Below, piece after piece: positions 37,054-46,602 of a stretch of 64,000 bases of DNA. The DNA comes from Photobacterium atrarenae (GTDB taxonomy: Bacteria > Pseudomonadota > Gammaproteobacteria > Enterobacterales > Vibrionaceae). Position 1 is the first letter of the stretch, and the number at the start of each line of letters is the position of its first letter. Location: positions 30,289 through 94,288 of the forward strand of contig NZ_CP101510.1 of assembly GCF_024380015.1 (NCBI RefSeq), in the 5' to 3' direction. A program made the position numbers and the translations under genes. The notes under the pieces are model-generated. The model had not been told where the DNA came from and ran no database searches. It was given only the letters and a program-made list of their open reading frames with translations.

Positions 37054-37104
37054 GATGGGTAGATTATGCAAGAAGGCTGATAAGTTTGGCGACCACTCTA
37101 ACAA

Positions 37105-37819
37105 TTATTGGCATAGGGTTCATCCCTTGAGGGAATTTCATTGGGGTATTCAGTAGGCAATTATTCTGAGTGCAATGAGCGCTGCTAATAATACTTGTAT
37201 CGCATTGAAATGAAATTTGAACATCTTCCTGTAGCTGTTAATACTTTATGGGTATCAGTTGAACTATCAACCAGTCAATTTTTTGCTGACTGGTATATCT
37301 TTATTGATAATAGTGACAGGGCGGTGGTGGTGCGAGATGGACTTTTTCATAAACCAGATAGTCATTCATAAACAAAGTTATCGGTGCAAACTGTCCTATG
37401 ACAAGGCGACCCTGTTTATCCCGTTTTCCGAATTCTTTATTTATGCGCTGCTCATCCATAAAACAGCTGCGATTGATGGTGCTCTTGTTCAAGTCGAGGG
37501 GCGCCTTGTTCAGGTACAAGAAATGCTTGTCGTGGAAAGTCTGGGATTCGGCGGGAAAGATAAACTGCTGAAGTTAAAAATTTCTTGGGTAAAAATGTCC
37601 TAATGCCGTCCTGAAGAGCGCCGTCCGATGTTGTGCAAACATTAATCTCCCGAAATCCGCCGGCGTGAATCATTCAATTTATCCTTAAAATACTAAATTT
37701 TGACCATTGTTGTGCATGAAATGATAAATCTATGGCTTGGGATTTATGATTTTGCATCAAACGTGATTCATTAATGAGTATAATCTGGAGGAATAGAATG
37801 ATTTTGAGGTAGGGTAGGC
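37105..37819. other. Intergenic region with a degraded small gene
   Basis: Between the EAL gene and fic. Around 37301-37574, read on the minus strand, there is a stop-bounded frame (FPAESQTFHDKHFLYLNKAP) resembling the small gene at 49095. It has no good start. The rest holds the fic promoter region, and nothing else was seen. Confidence 0.4.
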
Positions 37820-39292
37820 ATGAAAGAAAATCCGATCGGCTACGAGTGGCTGCGCCGGCACTATGGGCTGGCTGTCATTGAGCGGCACCTGAAATCCTAC
37901 ACCGGCGGGCTCGTCGGAACGCGGGGCGCCGATACCCGGATCACCCACAATACGGTCCTGCAGAACTTCAATATTGAGCGGCCGGCCAATGAAAATCCAG
38001 CCCTGCATGCCGTGGTGGCCCTGAAGCGGGAAGGGGTCGAGGTGGCCTATTTTCGGGCGCTGAGTACCAACCCTGATTTTCGCGCCCATGTCGAGCAGGC
38101 CGTTAGAGACAAGCCGACCTCGAAGTGGTTGCGGATCGTCTGGTTTCTGTGTGAGTGGCTGTCCGGTGAGCAACTGGATCTGGAAGACTGCCGCCCGGTT
38201 CCTTACGTCAAAATCCTCAATGAAGACGAGTACTATACCTGCCCGCCGGTAAACAGTACCCGGCACCGGTTAAAGAACAACATCATCGGTACGGCAGCCT
38301 ATACCGCGATCGTGCGCAAAACGCCGGCACTGTCCGCGGCGACGCCCGAGCAGCTGGGCGAGAAAACCAATGCGGTGATCAATACCTGGGATGCCGAGAC
38401 AATAGCGCGGGCGTCGCGCTACCTGGTCTCGCGGGAGACCCGGGCATCGGGCGAGATCGAGAAAGAGTCATTTTCCAAAAGCAAGTTTATTCGCTTTAAC
38501 GAGGCGCTGTTGCGGGCAGGGAAGTCACCGCTGACCAAAGACAACTTGATCACCATTCAGGCGATCATCAAAGAGCGCCGGCCGGAGACGGATTATCGTC
38601 TGGAGCAGAACTGGATCGGTGGCAGTCAGTTCAGTGTCGAGCTGCCGACCGCCCGGCCTGAATATGTTGAAGGGCTGATGGCGGGATGGTTCGAGCTGTA
38701 CGAGTGCCTTGCGCAGTCGGAGATCCCGGCCACGGTCCAGGCCGGGATCTTAAGTGCAACCTTTGTCTATATCCATCCGTTCATGGACGGTAACGGCCGC
38801 CTGTCGCGCTATATCATTCAGGAGGCGCTGGCCCGAAACCAGATTCTGCCGCCAGGGCTGGTACTGCCGGTGTCCAATGGTATCTTGGCGGAAATTAACA
38901 GCTACTATGACACCCTGAACCTGATCTCGGCCAAAATCGAAGGGATCACCCAGTATATTCTGGACAATCACCAACTGTTTATCGAAACCGAGAACCAGGA
39001 CTTTTTCCGCGATCTCGATGTGACCGAATACACCACCTGGCTGACCAATGTTATCAACCGAGTTACCACCGAGATTCTGCCCAAAGAGATTGATACGCTG
39101 CAGCTGGCCGATAAGCTTTACCAGCAACTGGATCAGGCGCTGGATCTGAGTGCCAATGAGCTGCGTGCCGTGGTTACTTTTGTGCTGCAAAATGACGGTC
39201 AGTTGAGCCGGCGCAAAGGCAAGCGGATGGAGCTCAGTGCCGAGGAAGTGGGGCTGATTAACGAAATCGCTGAGGAAGTGCTGGGCGACTGA
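37820..39292 (+). CDS. Fic-family AMP-transferase
   Basis: 490 residues. The Fic core has the full catalytic motif HPFMDGNGR (in ATFVYIHPFMDGNGRLSRYI), with His as base and Asn/Arg for ATP phosphates. A helix with SRETRASGEIEKE lies about 130 residues before it, where class II Fic proteins keep their inhibitory Glu helix; the exact (S/T)xxxE(G/N) consensus is not met. The C-terminus is helical and may form a winged helix. Role: transfer of AMP (or another nucleotide moiety) to a target protein. Stand-alone gene; target unknown. Confidence 0.88.
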   Translation: MKENPIGYEWLRRHYGLAVIERHLKSYTGGLVGTRGADTRITHNTVLQNFNIERPANENPALHAVVALKREGVEVAYFRALSTNPDFRAHVEQAVRDKPTSKWLRIVWFLCEWLSGEQLDLEDCRPVPYVKILNEDEYYTCPPVNSTRHRLKNNIIGTAAYTAIVRKTPALSAATPEQLGEKTNAVINTWDAETIARASRYLVSRETRASGEIEKESFSKSKFIRFNEALLRAGKSPLTKDNLITIQAIIKERRPETDYRLEQNWIGGSQFSVELPTARPEYVEGLMAGWFELYECLAQSEIPATVQAGILSATFVYIHPFMDGNGRLSRYIIQEALARNQILPPGLVLPVSNGILAEINSYYDTLNLISAKIEGITQYILDNHQLFIETENQDFFRDLDVTEYTTWLTNVINRVTTEILPKEIDTLQLADKLYQQLDQALDLSANELRAVVTFVLQNDGQLSRRKGKRMELSAEEVGLINEIAEEVLGD

Positions 39293-39305
39293 GAGCCTGG
39301 TCCTG

Positions 39306-39340
39306 GTGAACAGGGCAGAGGAGCGTCTGTTCACCGCCCC
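39306..39340 (+). terminator. Hairpin after fic
   Basis: ggtgaacag and ctgttcacc form a nine-base stem just after the fic stop. There is no clear T tract, so it may be a stabilising hairpin rather than an intrinsic terminator. Confidence 0.4.
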
Positions 39341-39391
39341 GCTGGATCATGCCTGTTACAGTGCAGCGATCAGTTTTTTGCAGCAGTTCAT

Positions 39392-39664
39392 CTATTTGAT
39401 GTAAGAATCCAGAACTTTGAGCACGACTTCCAGATCATCCTCGCGCTTCTTGAGATCTTCTTCGAGTACAATATGCTCAATCAAATGGCCTTTGATCACT
39501 TCTCGCATTAAGCCATTCACGGCGCCGCGAATGGCCGCAATTTGTTGAAGTACATCCTGGCACTCGTGCTCGACTTCCAGCATCTTTTTGAGACCATTCA
39601 CCTGTCCCTGTATTTTGCTGACACGAGCCTTGAGTTTCTTTTGATCTCGGGTGGTATGAGACAT
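39392..39664 (-). CDS. rcnR: RcnR nickel/cobalt-responsive repressor
   Basis: 90 residues, the all-helical CsoR/RcnR fold. The RcnR ligand set is present at the canonical numbers: His3, Cys35, His60 and His64 ([18 protein letters not shown]), which separates it from FrmR (no His60/64 pair) and CsoR. It represses the divergent efflux gene by binding two G-tract operators in the shared promoter and lets go when Ni(II) or Co(II) binds. Confidence 0.93.
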   Translation of the reverse strand: MSHTTRDQKKLKARVSKIQGQVNGLKKMLEVEHECQDVLQQIAAIRGAVNGLMREVIKGHLIEHIVLEEDLKKREDDLEVVLKVLDSYIK

Positions 39665-39722
39665 GGCATCTCTCTACGTAATGAAAACACGGATTCTAGC
39701 CGATAATGTATCATTGAATTTA

Positions 39723-39757
39723 TACTGGGGGGTAGTATTGGGTACTAGGGGGGAGTA
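39723..39757. promoter_or_regulatory. Two tandem RcnR operators
   Basis: TACTGGGGGGTAGTA (39723-39737) and TACTAGGGGGGAGTA (39743-39757). Both are TACT-G-tract-AGTA sites as known for RcnR, 20 bases apart, in the rcnR-rcnA intergenic region. They probably overlap both promoters. Confidence 0.9.
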
Positions 39758-39796
39758 TAGTTTGCACTCAATCAATCACAATAAAGAGGGTGGGCA

Positions 39797-40873
39797 ATGG
39801 ACTTCGCAGCATTACTACAACAGGGGAATGGTTGGTTTTTCATCCCGAGCGCTATTTTGTTAGGGGCTTTGCACGGTTTAGAGCCTGGACATTCCAAAAC
39901 CATGATGGCTGCGTTTATTGTTGCGGTAAAAGGGACCGTCAGGCAGGCGGTGATGCTGGGGTTAGCGGCGACACTTTCCCATACGGCCATTGTCTGGTTG
40001 ATCGCGGTGGGCGGCATGTATATCAGTCAGAAATTTACCGCCCAAGCGGTAGAGCCTTGGATGCAGCTCATCTCTGGGGTGATTATTCTTGCGACAGGGG
40101 GCTGGATGTTCTGGAGAACGTGGCAAGGTGAACGTGCATGGCATCAAGCCCACGGTTATGCGCATGACAGGACAACGCAAGTTGTGGACACCGGGCATGG
40201 TCACCTTTCCCTCTCGATTGTTGAAGAGGGTTTGCACCATCGTTTTCAGCTGAAAATGATCAACGGCAAGCCATTGAAAGCCGATGAAGTTCAGCTCTCC
40301 ATACCGCAACATTCGGGTAAGTCATCGGCCACTTATCCTTTTGTTGCGCGAGATGGCTACCTGGAGTCCGCTTCCTGTATTGAAAATACGGAAAACCTGT
40401 CTGTGACCTTGGTGATCGGACATCATGATCATACCCATGATTTTGAGGTTCACTTTCATGACCATGCTCATGACGGGGCTGAAACGCAAGAATATCAGGA
40501 TGCGCACGAGCGATCGCATGCTTTAGATATCCAGAAACGTTTTGGCAATCGCGATGTGACGAACGGGCAGATCCTGCTCTTTGGGTTAACCGGTGGTTTG
40601 ATCCCGTGCCCCGCTGCCGTCACGGTGTTATTGATTTGTCTCCAACTGAAGGCGATGACCCTGGGCGCAACCTTGGTGGTGTCATTCAGTCTTGGTTTAG
40701 CGCTCACTTTAGTGGCTGTCGGTGTGGTCGCTGCCGTCGGGGTGCAACAGGCCACCCGTAAATGGCAGGGTCTCAATGATATTGCCCGCCGAGCCCCTTA
40801 CCTGTCCGGTGTATTAATTAGCGCTGTGGGATTGTACATGGGGATTCATGGTTATATTTCACTCATGCACTGA
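39797..40873 (+). CDS. rcnA: RcnA nickel/cobalt efflux protein
   Basis: 358 residues of the NicO family. About six helices, the N-terminal GALHGLEPGHSKTMMAAF motif and the C-terminal GLTGGLIPCPAAVTVLL motif. The cytoplasmic loop is His-rich (GHHDHTHDFEVHFHDHAHDG), a metal-binding stretch. Longer than the E. coli protein (274) because of a roughly 100-residue insertion before the His stretch. Exports Ni(II) and Co(II) across the inner membrane. Divergent from rcnR with two operators between. Confidence 0.93.
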   Translation: MDFAALLQQGNGWFFIPSAILLGALHGLEPGHSKTMMAAFIVAVKGTVRQAVMLGLAATLSHTAIVWLIAVGGMYISQKFTAQAVEPWMQLISGVIILATGGWMFWRTWQGERAWHQAHGYAHDRTTQVVDTGHGHLSLSIVEEGLHHRFQLKMINGKPLKADEVQLSIPQHSGKSSATYPFVARDGYLESASCIENTENLSVTLVIGHHDHTHDFEVHFHDHAHDGAETQEYQDAHERSHALDIQKRFGNRDVTNGQILLFGLTGGLIPCPAAVTVLLICLQLKAMTLGATLVVSFSLGLALTLVAVGVVAAVGVQQATRKWQGLNDIARRAPYLSGVLISAVGLYMGIHGYISLMH

Positions 40874-40885
40874 TATTGAACGGCC

Positions 40886-41167
40886 TTAGCCGGGGATTCT
40901 GCCGTTTCTGACCAGGCCCCGGCGGACGTTCTTGCACAGCTTTCCTAACCGGTAGATTTCATCAAAGGTGGGCGGCAGTCCCTGGTTTAACTGGTGCTGC
41001 CAGTAGCTGAGCTCCGTGTCGACCAGCTCCATGAGTTTTTTCGGGCACCCGAGACAGGTATTGTCCGGGCCACACTTGAAGGTATCTTCCTGATATAAAG
41101 GGAATTCGGCTTGTACAGCATCAATGATTTGCTGCATGGCGGTGATTCTGTCGGGTTTCTTGCTCAT
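40886..41167 (-). CDS. Conserved hypothetical protein with Cys cluster
   Basis: 93 residues. The middle has CGPDNTCLGCPKKLMELVDT, three closely spaced cysteines that could bind a metal, and a fourth Cys (GKLCKNVRRG) 40 residues on. Soluble and helical. Convergent with rcnA, 12 bases apart. Not recognised by family name. Confidence 0.65.
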   Translation of the reverse strand: MSKKPDRITAMQQIIDAVQAEFPLYQEDTFKCGPDNTCLGCPKKLMELVDTELSYWQHQLNQGLPPTFDEIYRLGKLCKNVRRGLVRNGRIPG

Positions 41168-41752
41168 GCCGGGGACTCAGTGAATGAAAGTGGTGATTGT
41201 AATATGCCGGAAAAAACGCGATGCCTTTCTGAATCAAAGAATCGGTGATCAGATGGAATAATCGTTGGCCATTTCTTTCAAATGCTGAGGGTTATCCCCG
41301 GAAATTGTGGATAGCAGGCCTGAGCCCAGTCGCTTCGGGTCGGTATAACTTGGCTGAGGTGCTCAGGTCGTGGATAGTTGAGCACCCTGCGGGCAACCTG
41401 CTTTATCTCACACACCGCTCCGGCGGTCGTGCCTCCCTGGTATCGATGGTTCGACCGAGCCAAAACAGCGCTACGCAATTGTCTCGGTCCTTCGGGTCAC
41501 AATCAGGGCTGGCAGAGCTTTCGCCGCATGCGGCAAAGTGCCGCTAACGCTGCGGTTTTGTTTTCATGTACCGGGTTTTCTCCCGGCGGTTTCTACGCAT
41601 CGTCATTCCCGCAACCTTCTGATCCTTTGCCCGCAATAACCTGTCCTGCAAGGGTGAAATGAACGCTGCGCGCCCTGGCCGGCCAGAACATGGCGGACAG
41701 TACGGGAAGGCAGGCGAAAACGGCGATGAGAAACCTTAAAAGGAGAAAGCCA
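41168..41752. other. GC-rich structured non-coding region
   Basis: About 580 bases without a credible gene. It carries several palindromes (gccgcatgcggc at 41523; ccgggttttctcccgg near 41572) and leads straight to a strong Shine-Dalgarno of the next gene. The look is that of a structured leader or a regulatory region carried by plasmids and ICEs, but I cannot name it. Confidence 0.4.
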
Positions 41753-42046
41753 ATGGTACATTTCAACCAACTCCAACGAACCGGCACTAAGCTCCGTGCG
41801 GCGAGCAACGTATCCCCGTTGCATCAGTCAGGCTCTACAGCAATGAGCAGGGCACCGGCGTTTGAACTCGATCGACGCCTGTACCGGTTATATGAAAAAT
41901 TGCGGGCGTGTAACCCGGGCGTTCAGGAAATGGTCTGGGCGCTGAATGTGGTGTTGCCGGAGTACGGTGTGGTGATCCGCACCTGTGAAGATCTGGAGGT
42001 GTTTATCGAGGCGGTCGAGCCGTTTGAAGCGGAGGACTTGGGATAA
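41753..42046 (+). CDS. Hypothetical 97-residue protein
   Basis: ATG at 41753 with AGGAGAAAG seven bases upstream, preferred over an upstream in-frame ATG. A helical protein with an acidic end (LYRLYEKLRACNPGVQEMVW, CEDLEVFIEAVEPFEAEDLG). A terminator hairpin follows. Not recognised. Confidence 0.65.
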   Translation: MVHFNQLQRTGTKLRAASNVSPLHQSGSTAMSRAPAFELDRRLYRLYEKLRACNPGVQEMVWALNVVLPEYGVVIRTCEDLEVFIEAVEPFEAEDLG

Positions 42047-42071
42047 AGGTTTGGCCGCTTTCATCATCATG

Positions 42072-42095
42072 ACGGCAGCATCGCTGCCGTTTGTG
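42072..42095 (+). terminator. Terminator after the 41753 gene
   Basis: acggcagc/gctgccgt with a three-base loop and a short T run. Confidence 0.6.
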
Positions 42096-42470
42096 GTTCA
42101 TAGCGGCTGAATATTCAGCGTGATGGGGGTACGGGCCTGGCCCCGGTTGTGAGTTAGTATCTGAACATTACTTCAGGCAGCGGAAAGCCAAATATTATGG
42201 ACGGCAGATAACGATCGAAATGATAAGAAGGGCTACCTTTAAGTAGGCAACAAATTACCCTTCTAATGTTTGAACGTGCTAAGGTGTATTGCGAATACGA
42301 CCTAGCTTATAATTGTTTTAGTTAGACCTTTACAGCGATCATCAGTCTAATTAATATTTTCATAGATTGCTGTTTTTTACTTGTTGTGAGGAAGGTATAA
42401 CGCATTTCCATTCTGAGAGAATTTAACTCATAAATGAAGATACTGTAGTGTTAATATTTTTAGTTTGTCG
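42096..42470. other. Gene-free AT-rich stretch
   Basis: Nothing coding or structured recognised in about 375 bases. Confidence 0.4.
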
Positions 42471-42749
42471 CTATTTCCAAATCATTCTATCACTTTGGCC
42501 CATCTGTGTTGGCTGAATGGTCAATGATGGGGTTGGTGAGTGCAAGTCGCTCGCCGCAGCAACCCAGAGGTTAGGTCTTACTTCAACAGATTCATCTTGT
42601 TTAAGCTTTACATTCCCTGCGGTATAAGGATTATTGATTACTTCATTTTTAATTTCTCTTGCATCGTCAAATGAGGTCATGTCGTTTTTGGTTTGTCTAT
42701 ACACAACGTAGGTAGTTGCCTCTTTAGAATTATTAATTACTTTAGGCAT
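42471..42749 (-). CDS. Hypothetical 92-residue protein
   Basis: AAGGAAAA before the ATG. It begins MPKVINNSKEATTYVVYRQT with no signal peptide and is strand-rich (VKLKQDESVEVRPNLWVAAA). 146 bases downstream of the 249-residue gene on the same strand, possibly the same transcript. Not recognised. Confidence 0.6.
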   Translation of the reverse strand: MPKVINNSKEATTYVVYRQTKNDMTSFDDAREIKNEVINNPYTAGNVKLKQDESVEVRPNLWVAAASDLHSPTPSLTIQPTQMGQSDRMIWK

Positions 42750-42895
42750 GGTATTTTCCTTATTTATTTTCTGATATAGTTTTCACTTTTTATTATGCAG
42801 TGATAATCTAGTTTAGATGAAAAATGCTCGAGTTTACATGTGAAGAAATATCATTAGGTATCCAGACATCTAAACTCAAGCAAGGTCTGTATATC

Positions 42896-43645
42896 TTAAG
42901 CTTTTTCTTTCTCTAGTGTATTTTCTAGTGCTTGTTTTGGACGGCCTGGTTTTACATCCCAATCTCCATTTGACAAGTAAGTTACCGTTACCGCCTTCCC
43001 TGAAAAGTCTGAAAGTTCAACAACTGCAGAGCTATCTGAAATTGTTGTGAGGTTTGCTAACGTACCAGCTTGATAATCTGCCGCAGAAACATAAAACTTA
43101 ACTAATGGTTCTATTTTAACTACTTTACCCGGTCGAGCATCCCAAGTCATGCCTACAAAACCTGAATCTGTCTTCATACCATAGCTTTGACTTGGATACC
43201 ATTGATTGGCAATTACATCATCTGGCTCGAATTTATTGGTTTTGTACTCGATATGATTTTCAGTGGCTTTTTGTCCACTTACCTTTGTTAGATCCGGTGC
43301 TTGATGCTCTTCTCCTGTGTAGAATGTACCTTGCCACACATCTTCAAGTTGAACATCTTTACTTTCGCGAGTCGATACTTCAATACCTAGACCTACGGGG
43401 TGGTTAATTGACTTTGCTGCTAACTTGAACTGAACTGGAATTCCAAAAGATGCTTCAGGAGTAGAACCAGCATCAATAGTTAGACGAGCGCTTGAGTTTG
43501 CGTATATTTCACTGCCAGTATCTAATTCTTCAGGCTTCGCTAAAAAACACCAAAACGTTTCTTTTGAAGATGATTTACTAACAATATAAATGGTTAATTT
43601 ATCGCCATTTGTTTCTAGCTCTTTAACTTGTTCGATATGGTTCAT
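42896..43645 (-). CDS. Hypothetical 249-residue beta-rich protein
   Basis: AGAGGATAG before the ATG. No signal peptide or membrane helix. Strand-rich throughout (GDKLTIYIVSKSSSKETFWC, GIPVQFKLAAKSINHPVGLG, KVVKIEPLVKFYVSAADYQA), ending in a charged helix (ALENTLEKEKA). It looks like a soluble beta-sandwich protein. Family not recognised. Base composition is lower in GC than the replicon core, so it is probably acquired. Confidence 0.65.
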   Translation of the reverse strand: MNHIEQVKELETNGDKLTIYIVSKSSSKETFWCFLAKPEELDTGSEIYANSSARLTIDAGSTPEASFGIPVQFKLAAKSINHPVGLGIEVSTRESKDVQLEDVWQGTFYTGEEHQAPDLTKVSGQKATENHIEYKTNKFEPDDVIANQWYPSQSYGMKTDSGFVGMTWDARPGKVVKIEPLVKFYVSAADYQAGTLANLTTISDSSAVVELSDFSGKAVTVTYLSNGDWDVKPGRPKQALENTLEKEKA

Positions 43646-44302
43646 ACTCTATCCTCTTAAACTTAATGTATATTAATACCGAAACCTATAGGAATCTCTA
43701 TGGAGTAAATATACTTTCAATGAACAGTCGAGTTCGCTATTTGAAAATATAAAACTTATACACTTAATCAAAATGTGCGCTCTGTAATAAATTACCGTCA
43801 GATTCTTCAGTTGTGTATGTCCTGAAAGACTGCCAGCGATACAGATGATATAAATGTAGCCAAGTTGGTTAATAACGGTATTACACACGATTACACAAAA
43901 TTTACTTGGCGGATAATGGCTGTTCAAGCGGCAAGCGTGGGAGTGTTCAAAGTTGTCTCTTCCTTATTTGCAAGTGTAGGAAAAACTGAAAAAATTTAAC
44001 ACGACTCTTCTCCACACACCCGCTTCTTTCAGTTGAGGGTAACCTTGTAATTCATTGGGTTGTGCATGACTGAGCAGCAGCGACTATGCTGGTTCTACGG
44101 TAAGTGTGGCGCAACCGGATCAGTTGGTCGCAAGTCTCGGTTTTCCTGCGGTGAAAACTCACATCCCATTTCTTGTCGTATCTGGTTGGCCAGGTGGCCG
44201 CCTACGCTGAATCGTCCGTACATATTTGCCTACCTTTTAGACATTTGGGTGATGAGTGGTGTGTGCACCTTGCAAAACGCGTCGTGCTTGATAAAAATGA
44301 TG
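43646..44302. other. Gene-free stretch upstream of the umuD fragment
   Basis: About 650 bases. The frames present (43673-43927 minus, 44060-44314 plus) have no domains or Shine-Dalgarno and are not called. Confidence 0.4.
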
Positions 44303-44318
44303 CTGTATAGATAAACAG
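44303..44318. promoter_or_regulatory. LexA (SOS) box
   Basis: CTGTATAGATAAACAG matches CTG-N10-CAG with CTGT/ACAG ends, 13 bases before the umuD start codon. The gene it served is now a fragment. Confidence 0.85.
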
Positions 44319-44330
44319 TATTCGTCCAAT

Positions 44331-44534
44331 ATGAATGTTATTCCGATTTGCGCCAGCGCCGGGATCACCGGCTTTGAAAGTCCGGCGGCCGACTATCTGC
44401 AACTGCCCCTGAGCCTCGATGAGCTGCTGGTTGAGCACCCCTGCGCGACTTTTATCGGCCGGGCTCAGGGCCGCTCGATGGAGGGCGTCGGCATCTTCAA
44501 TGGCGACAGCCTGATCGTCATACCAAGAGGCTGA
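44331..44534 (+). pseudogene. umuD: umuD, 3' end lost
   Basis: 67 codons: the UmuD N-terminus with cleavage region ICASAGITGFESPAADYLQL, then ATFIGRAQGRSMEGVGIFNG, which holds the catalytic Ser. The frame leaves the family after DSLIVIPRG, before the catalytic Lys, so the protease is dead. Behind a good SOS box. The matching 3' end of the operon (umuC) lies 6 kb away at 50531. Confidence 0.88.
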
Positions 44535-44820
44535 TCTACTGTTTTGTGATCGTGTTCAATGTTTTGTGTATTTTATTATTCTTATTGAAAAAGAAGAGTC
44601 GCAACATGATTTAGTAATACTAAATTAGTATCATGGGATCCATTCAAACGCTTCATTTTGGTTACTGTCTCGATGGCAAAGGTAGACTGCCCACTCTGTG
44701 GAGCATCCAGCTTATGACGGTGCTCTGTCCTTGCGTCAGGAATCTTTGCTATTTGAATTTGTTGCCGTATTGTTGTTGATGTCTGGGTGGAAGAATGATT
44801 TTTTGATGTTTGGAACCGTG

Positions 44821-45105
44821 ATGCTTTACTCAAAGTTATTTATGTTTTCTTTTATTTCGGGGCTAGCTATTTTGTCTGTATCCGGGTATTTGTTTTTTAT
44901 CTATATTCCGGAACAACACCTGCTTCAGCAGATCTATACCACGGATGTGACAGATCTTGTGCTGGCGGATATTCGAGTGTTGAAAGTGAACCTGTTATAT
45001 GCTGAAGGAACAGTTGTTCGCTTTACTTTCTTCGGTGTGATCTTGATTATCATAGGGCTGGTATCTAAAGCTTTAGAGTTATCTTTGAAGCATCATGACG
45101 GTTAA
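44821..45105 (+). CDS. Small two-helix membrane protein
   Basis: 94 residues from the ATG at 44821 (GGAA seven bases upstream); the frame is open further 5'. Helices LFMFSFISGLAILSVSGYLF and FTFFGVILIIIGLVSKALEL flank a loop. Not recognised. Confidence 0.5.
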   Translation: MLYSKLFMFSFISGLAILSVSGYLFFIYIPEQHLLQQIYTTDVTDLVLADIRVLKVNLLYAEGTVVRFTFFGVILIIIGLVSKALELSLKHHDG

Positions 45106-45715
45106 ATGAACGATCAATATAAGGGAAGCATTTTTTGGTGGGATCAGTTGGCAGGGTATTCGTGTGCATGGTTAAGGTTTAGTCATTGATATAAATTCAC
45201 TTATAAGAGATTGCTCCCCAAAAGTGGTTTTTATCAGGCAGCGATTCTGTTTTATCTGCACGCTAATCTTGGTCTGGCAAGTCATCGCATCAACCGATCT
45301 CTCCTTGTTTTGAGTGATGCTTCGTTGAATTAACAACCTGAATTGATTTTTTCAGATAAAGTCTTCCAATCCGCCGGGTAAGGTTATTTACAATGTTATT
45401 ATTACCGGATAAGCCCGTTTTTTCGTCCCTATCGGCCGGGTATTCAAAAAATCAGCATGGTGTGGTCTGACCTCATTTCTTTGTGCCATGTCATGAAAAA
45501 TCGGTAGACTATTGTTTATTCGCTTCCCCGTCACACGTGACTTTTGGTATTCCTAGGTACCACGGATGCATATTTAATTGAATCTTATGCATAAAACAAA
45601 TGAGCGCTTGTTCATAAACTGTTGTGAGTGGGTGGCCCAATCTTATTTCGGCGCAGGGAGCTGGGCATGGAAATCGGCTTAAACTAATGATGAATTATTA
45701 AGGTAAAGTCAGTTT
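45106..45715. other. Gene-free stretch before the split chemoreceptor
   Basis: About 600 AT-rich bases, holding the presumed promoter of the receptor at 45716. No other structure seen. Confidence 0.4.
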
Positions 45716-45941
45716 ATGTTTTTCAATAAATCACTCCAGAAAGAAAACCAAAGGTTAAAAGAAGAGTTGCGCAATTTGTGGCAAGTTCAAGAGAGCCTGG
45801 AAGCTGATATGCTTCGTATGACCTTAGATCAAGAGGGTCGTATTGTATCTGTGAACAACTTGTTTCAGGAGGTGACAGGCCGGAATCTGAGTGTGATTCA
45901 GGGGTGTCATCTTATGGAGTTGATTCCACACAAACCCCCGG
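45716..45941 (+). pseudogene. PAS chemoreceptor, 5' part split by an IS3 element
   Basis: A start with AAGG upstream and a coiled N-terminus (MFFNKSLQKENQRLKEELRN) typical of soluble Aer-like receptors. The first PAS domain (DQEGRIVSVNNLFQEVTGRN) breaks after HLMELIPHK at the insertion. The remaining part is at 47606-48708. Confidence 0.88.
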
Positions 45942-46009
45942 TGTCAGGATAGATGTCCAGATCTTAAATCGCCCAAAAATCCAGCAATGGAGGGCTAACG
46001 AAGGATACT

Positions 46010-46510
46010 ATGCCAAGATATTCCGAAGAGAGAAAAGCCGCCATTTTAAAGAAGCTACTGCCACCGCATAACAAGACCATTCCGGAAGTCGCCGCGGAAG
46101 AACACATCAGCGAAGCAACGTTGTACAATTGGCGCAGTAAACTCCGTTCCGAAGGTAAACCTGTGCCAGGTAGTGAAAAAAACTCTGAACAATGGTCGGC
46201 AGAAGCCAAGTTCGCCACCGTCATCGAAACCGCCAGTCTGTCAGAAACAGAACTTAGTCAATATTGCCGTGAAAAAGGCCTGTATCCCGAGCAAGTTAAA
46301 GCATGGAAACTCGCTTGTATCAGTGGCGCAGCTCAAGCTGAACAGTCCAAGAAAACTGAGCAGACTGAACGTAAAGCGGATAAAAAGCGCATCCGCAAAC
46401 TGGAAACAGAACTGCGCCGCAAAGACAAAGCACTTGCTGAAACGGCTGCGCTGCTGGTGCTGTCAAAAAAGCTCAACGTCTTGTACGGAGTCGAGGGCGA
46501 GGACGACTAA
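46010..46510 (+). CDS. IS3-family OrfA
   Basis: 166 residues with an N-terminal helix-turn-helix (KTIPEVAAEEHISEATLYNW) and a C-terminal leucine-zipper-like coiled coil (RKADKKRIRKLETELRRKDK). AAAAAAG at 46465-46471 is in position for -1 frameshifting into orfB, giving the fused transposase. Confidence 0.88.
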   Translation: MPRYSEERKAAILKKLLPPHNKTIPEVAAEEHISEATLYNWRSKLRSEGKPVPGSEKNSEQWSAEAKFATVIETASLSETELSQYCREKGLYPEQVKAWKLACISGAAQAEQSKKTEQTERKADKKRIRKLETELRRKDKALAETAALLVLSKKLNVLYGVEGEDD

Positions 46511-46602
46511 CCCCTCTCGATGAGCGCCAGACGTTACTGCAGCTATTCGATGAAGCTGTCGCTAATGGCGCGCCTCAGTACAAGACAGCTGAACTTATAC
46601 AA

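Noticed and set aside
37259..37603. Plus-strand 114-codon frame starting MNYQPVNFLL
   Set aside because: No Shine-Dalgarno; the opposite strand carries a better match to the 49.1 kb gene. Coding status is unclear, so it is noted only as a relic.
43673..44314. Two frames of 84 codons before the umuD fragment
   Set aside because: Neither has a Shine-Dalgarno or domain pattern. Probably chance frames.
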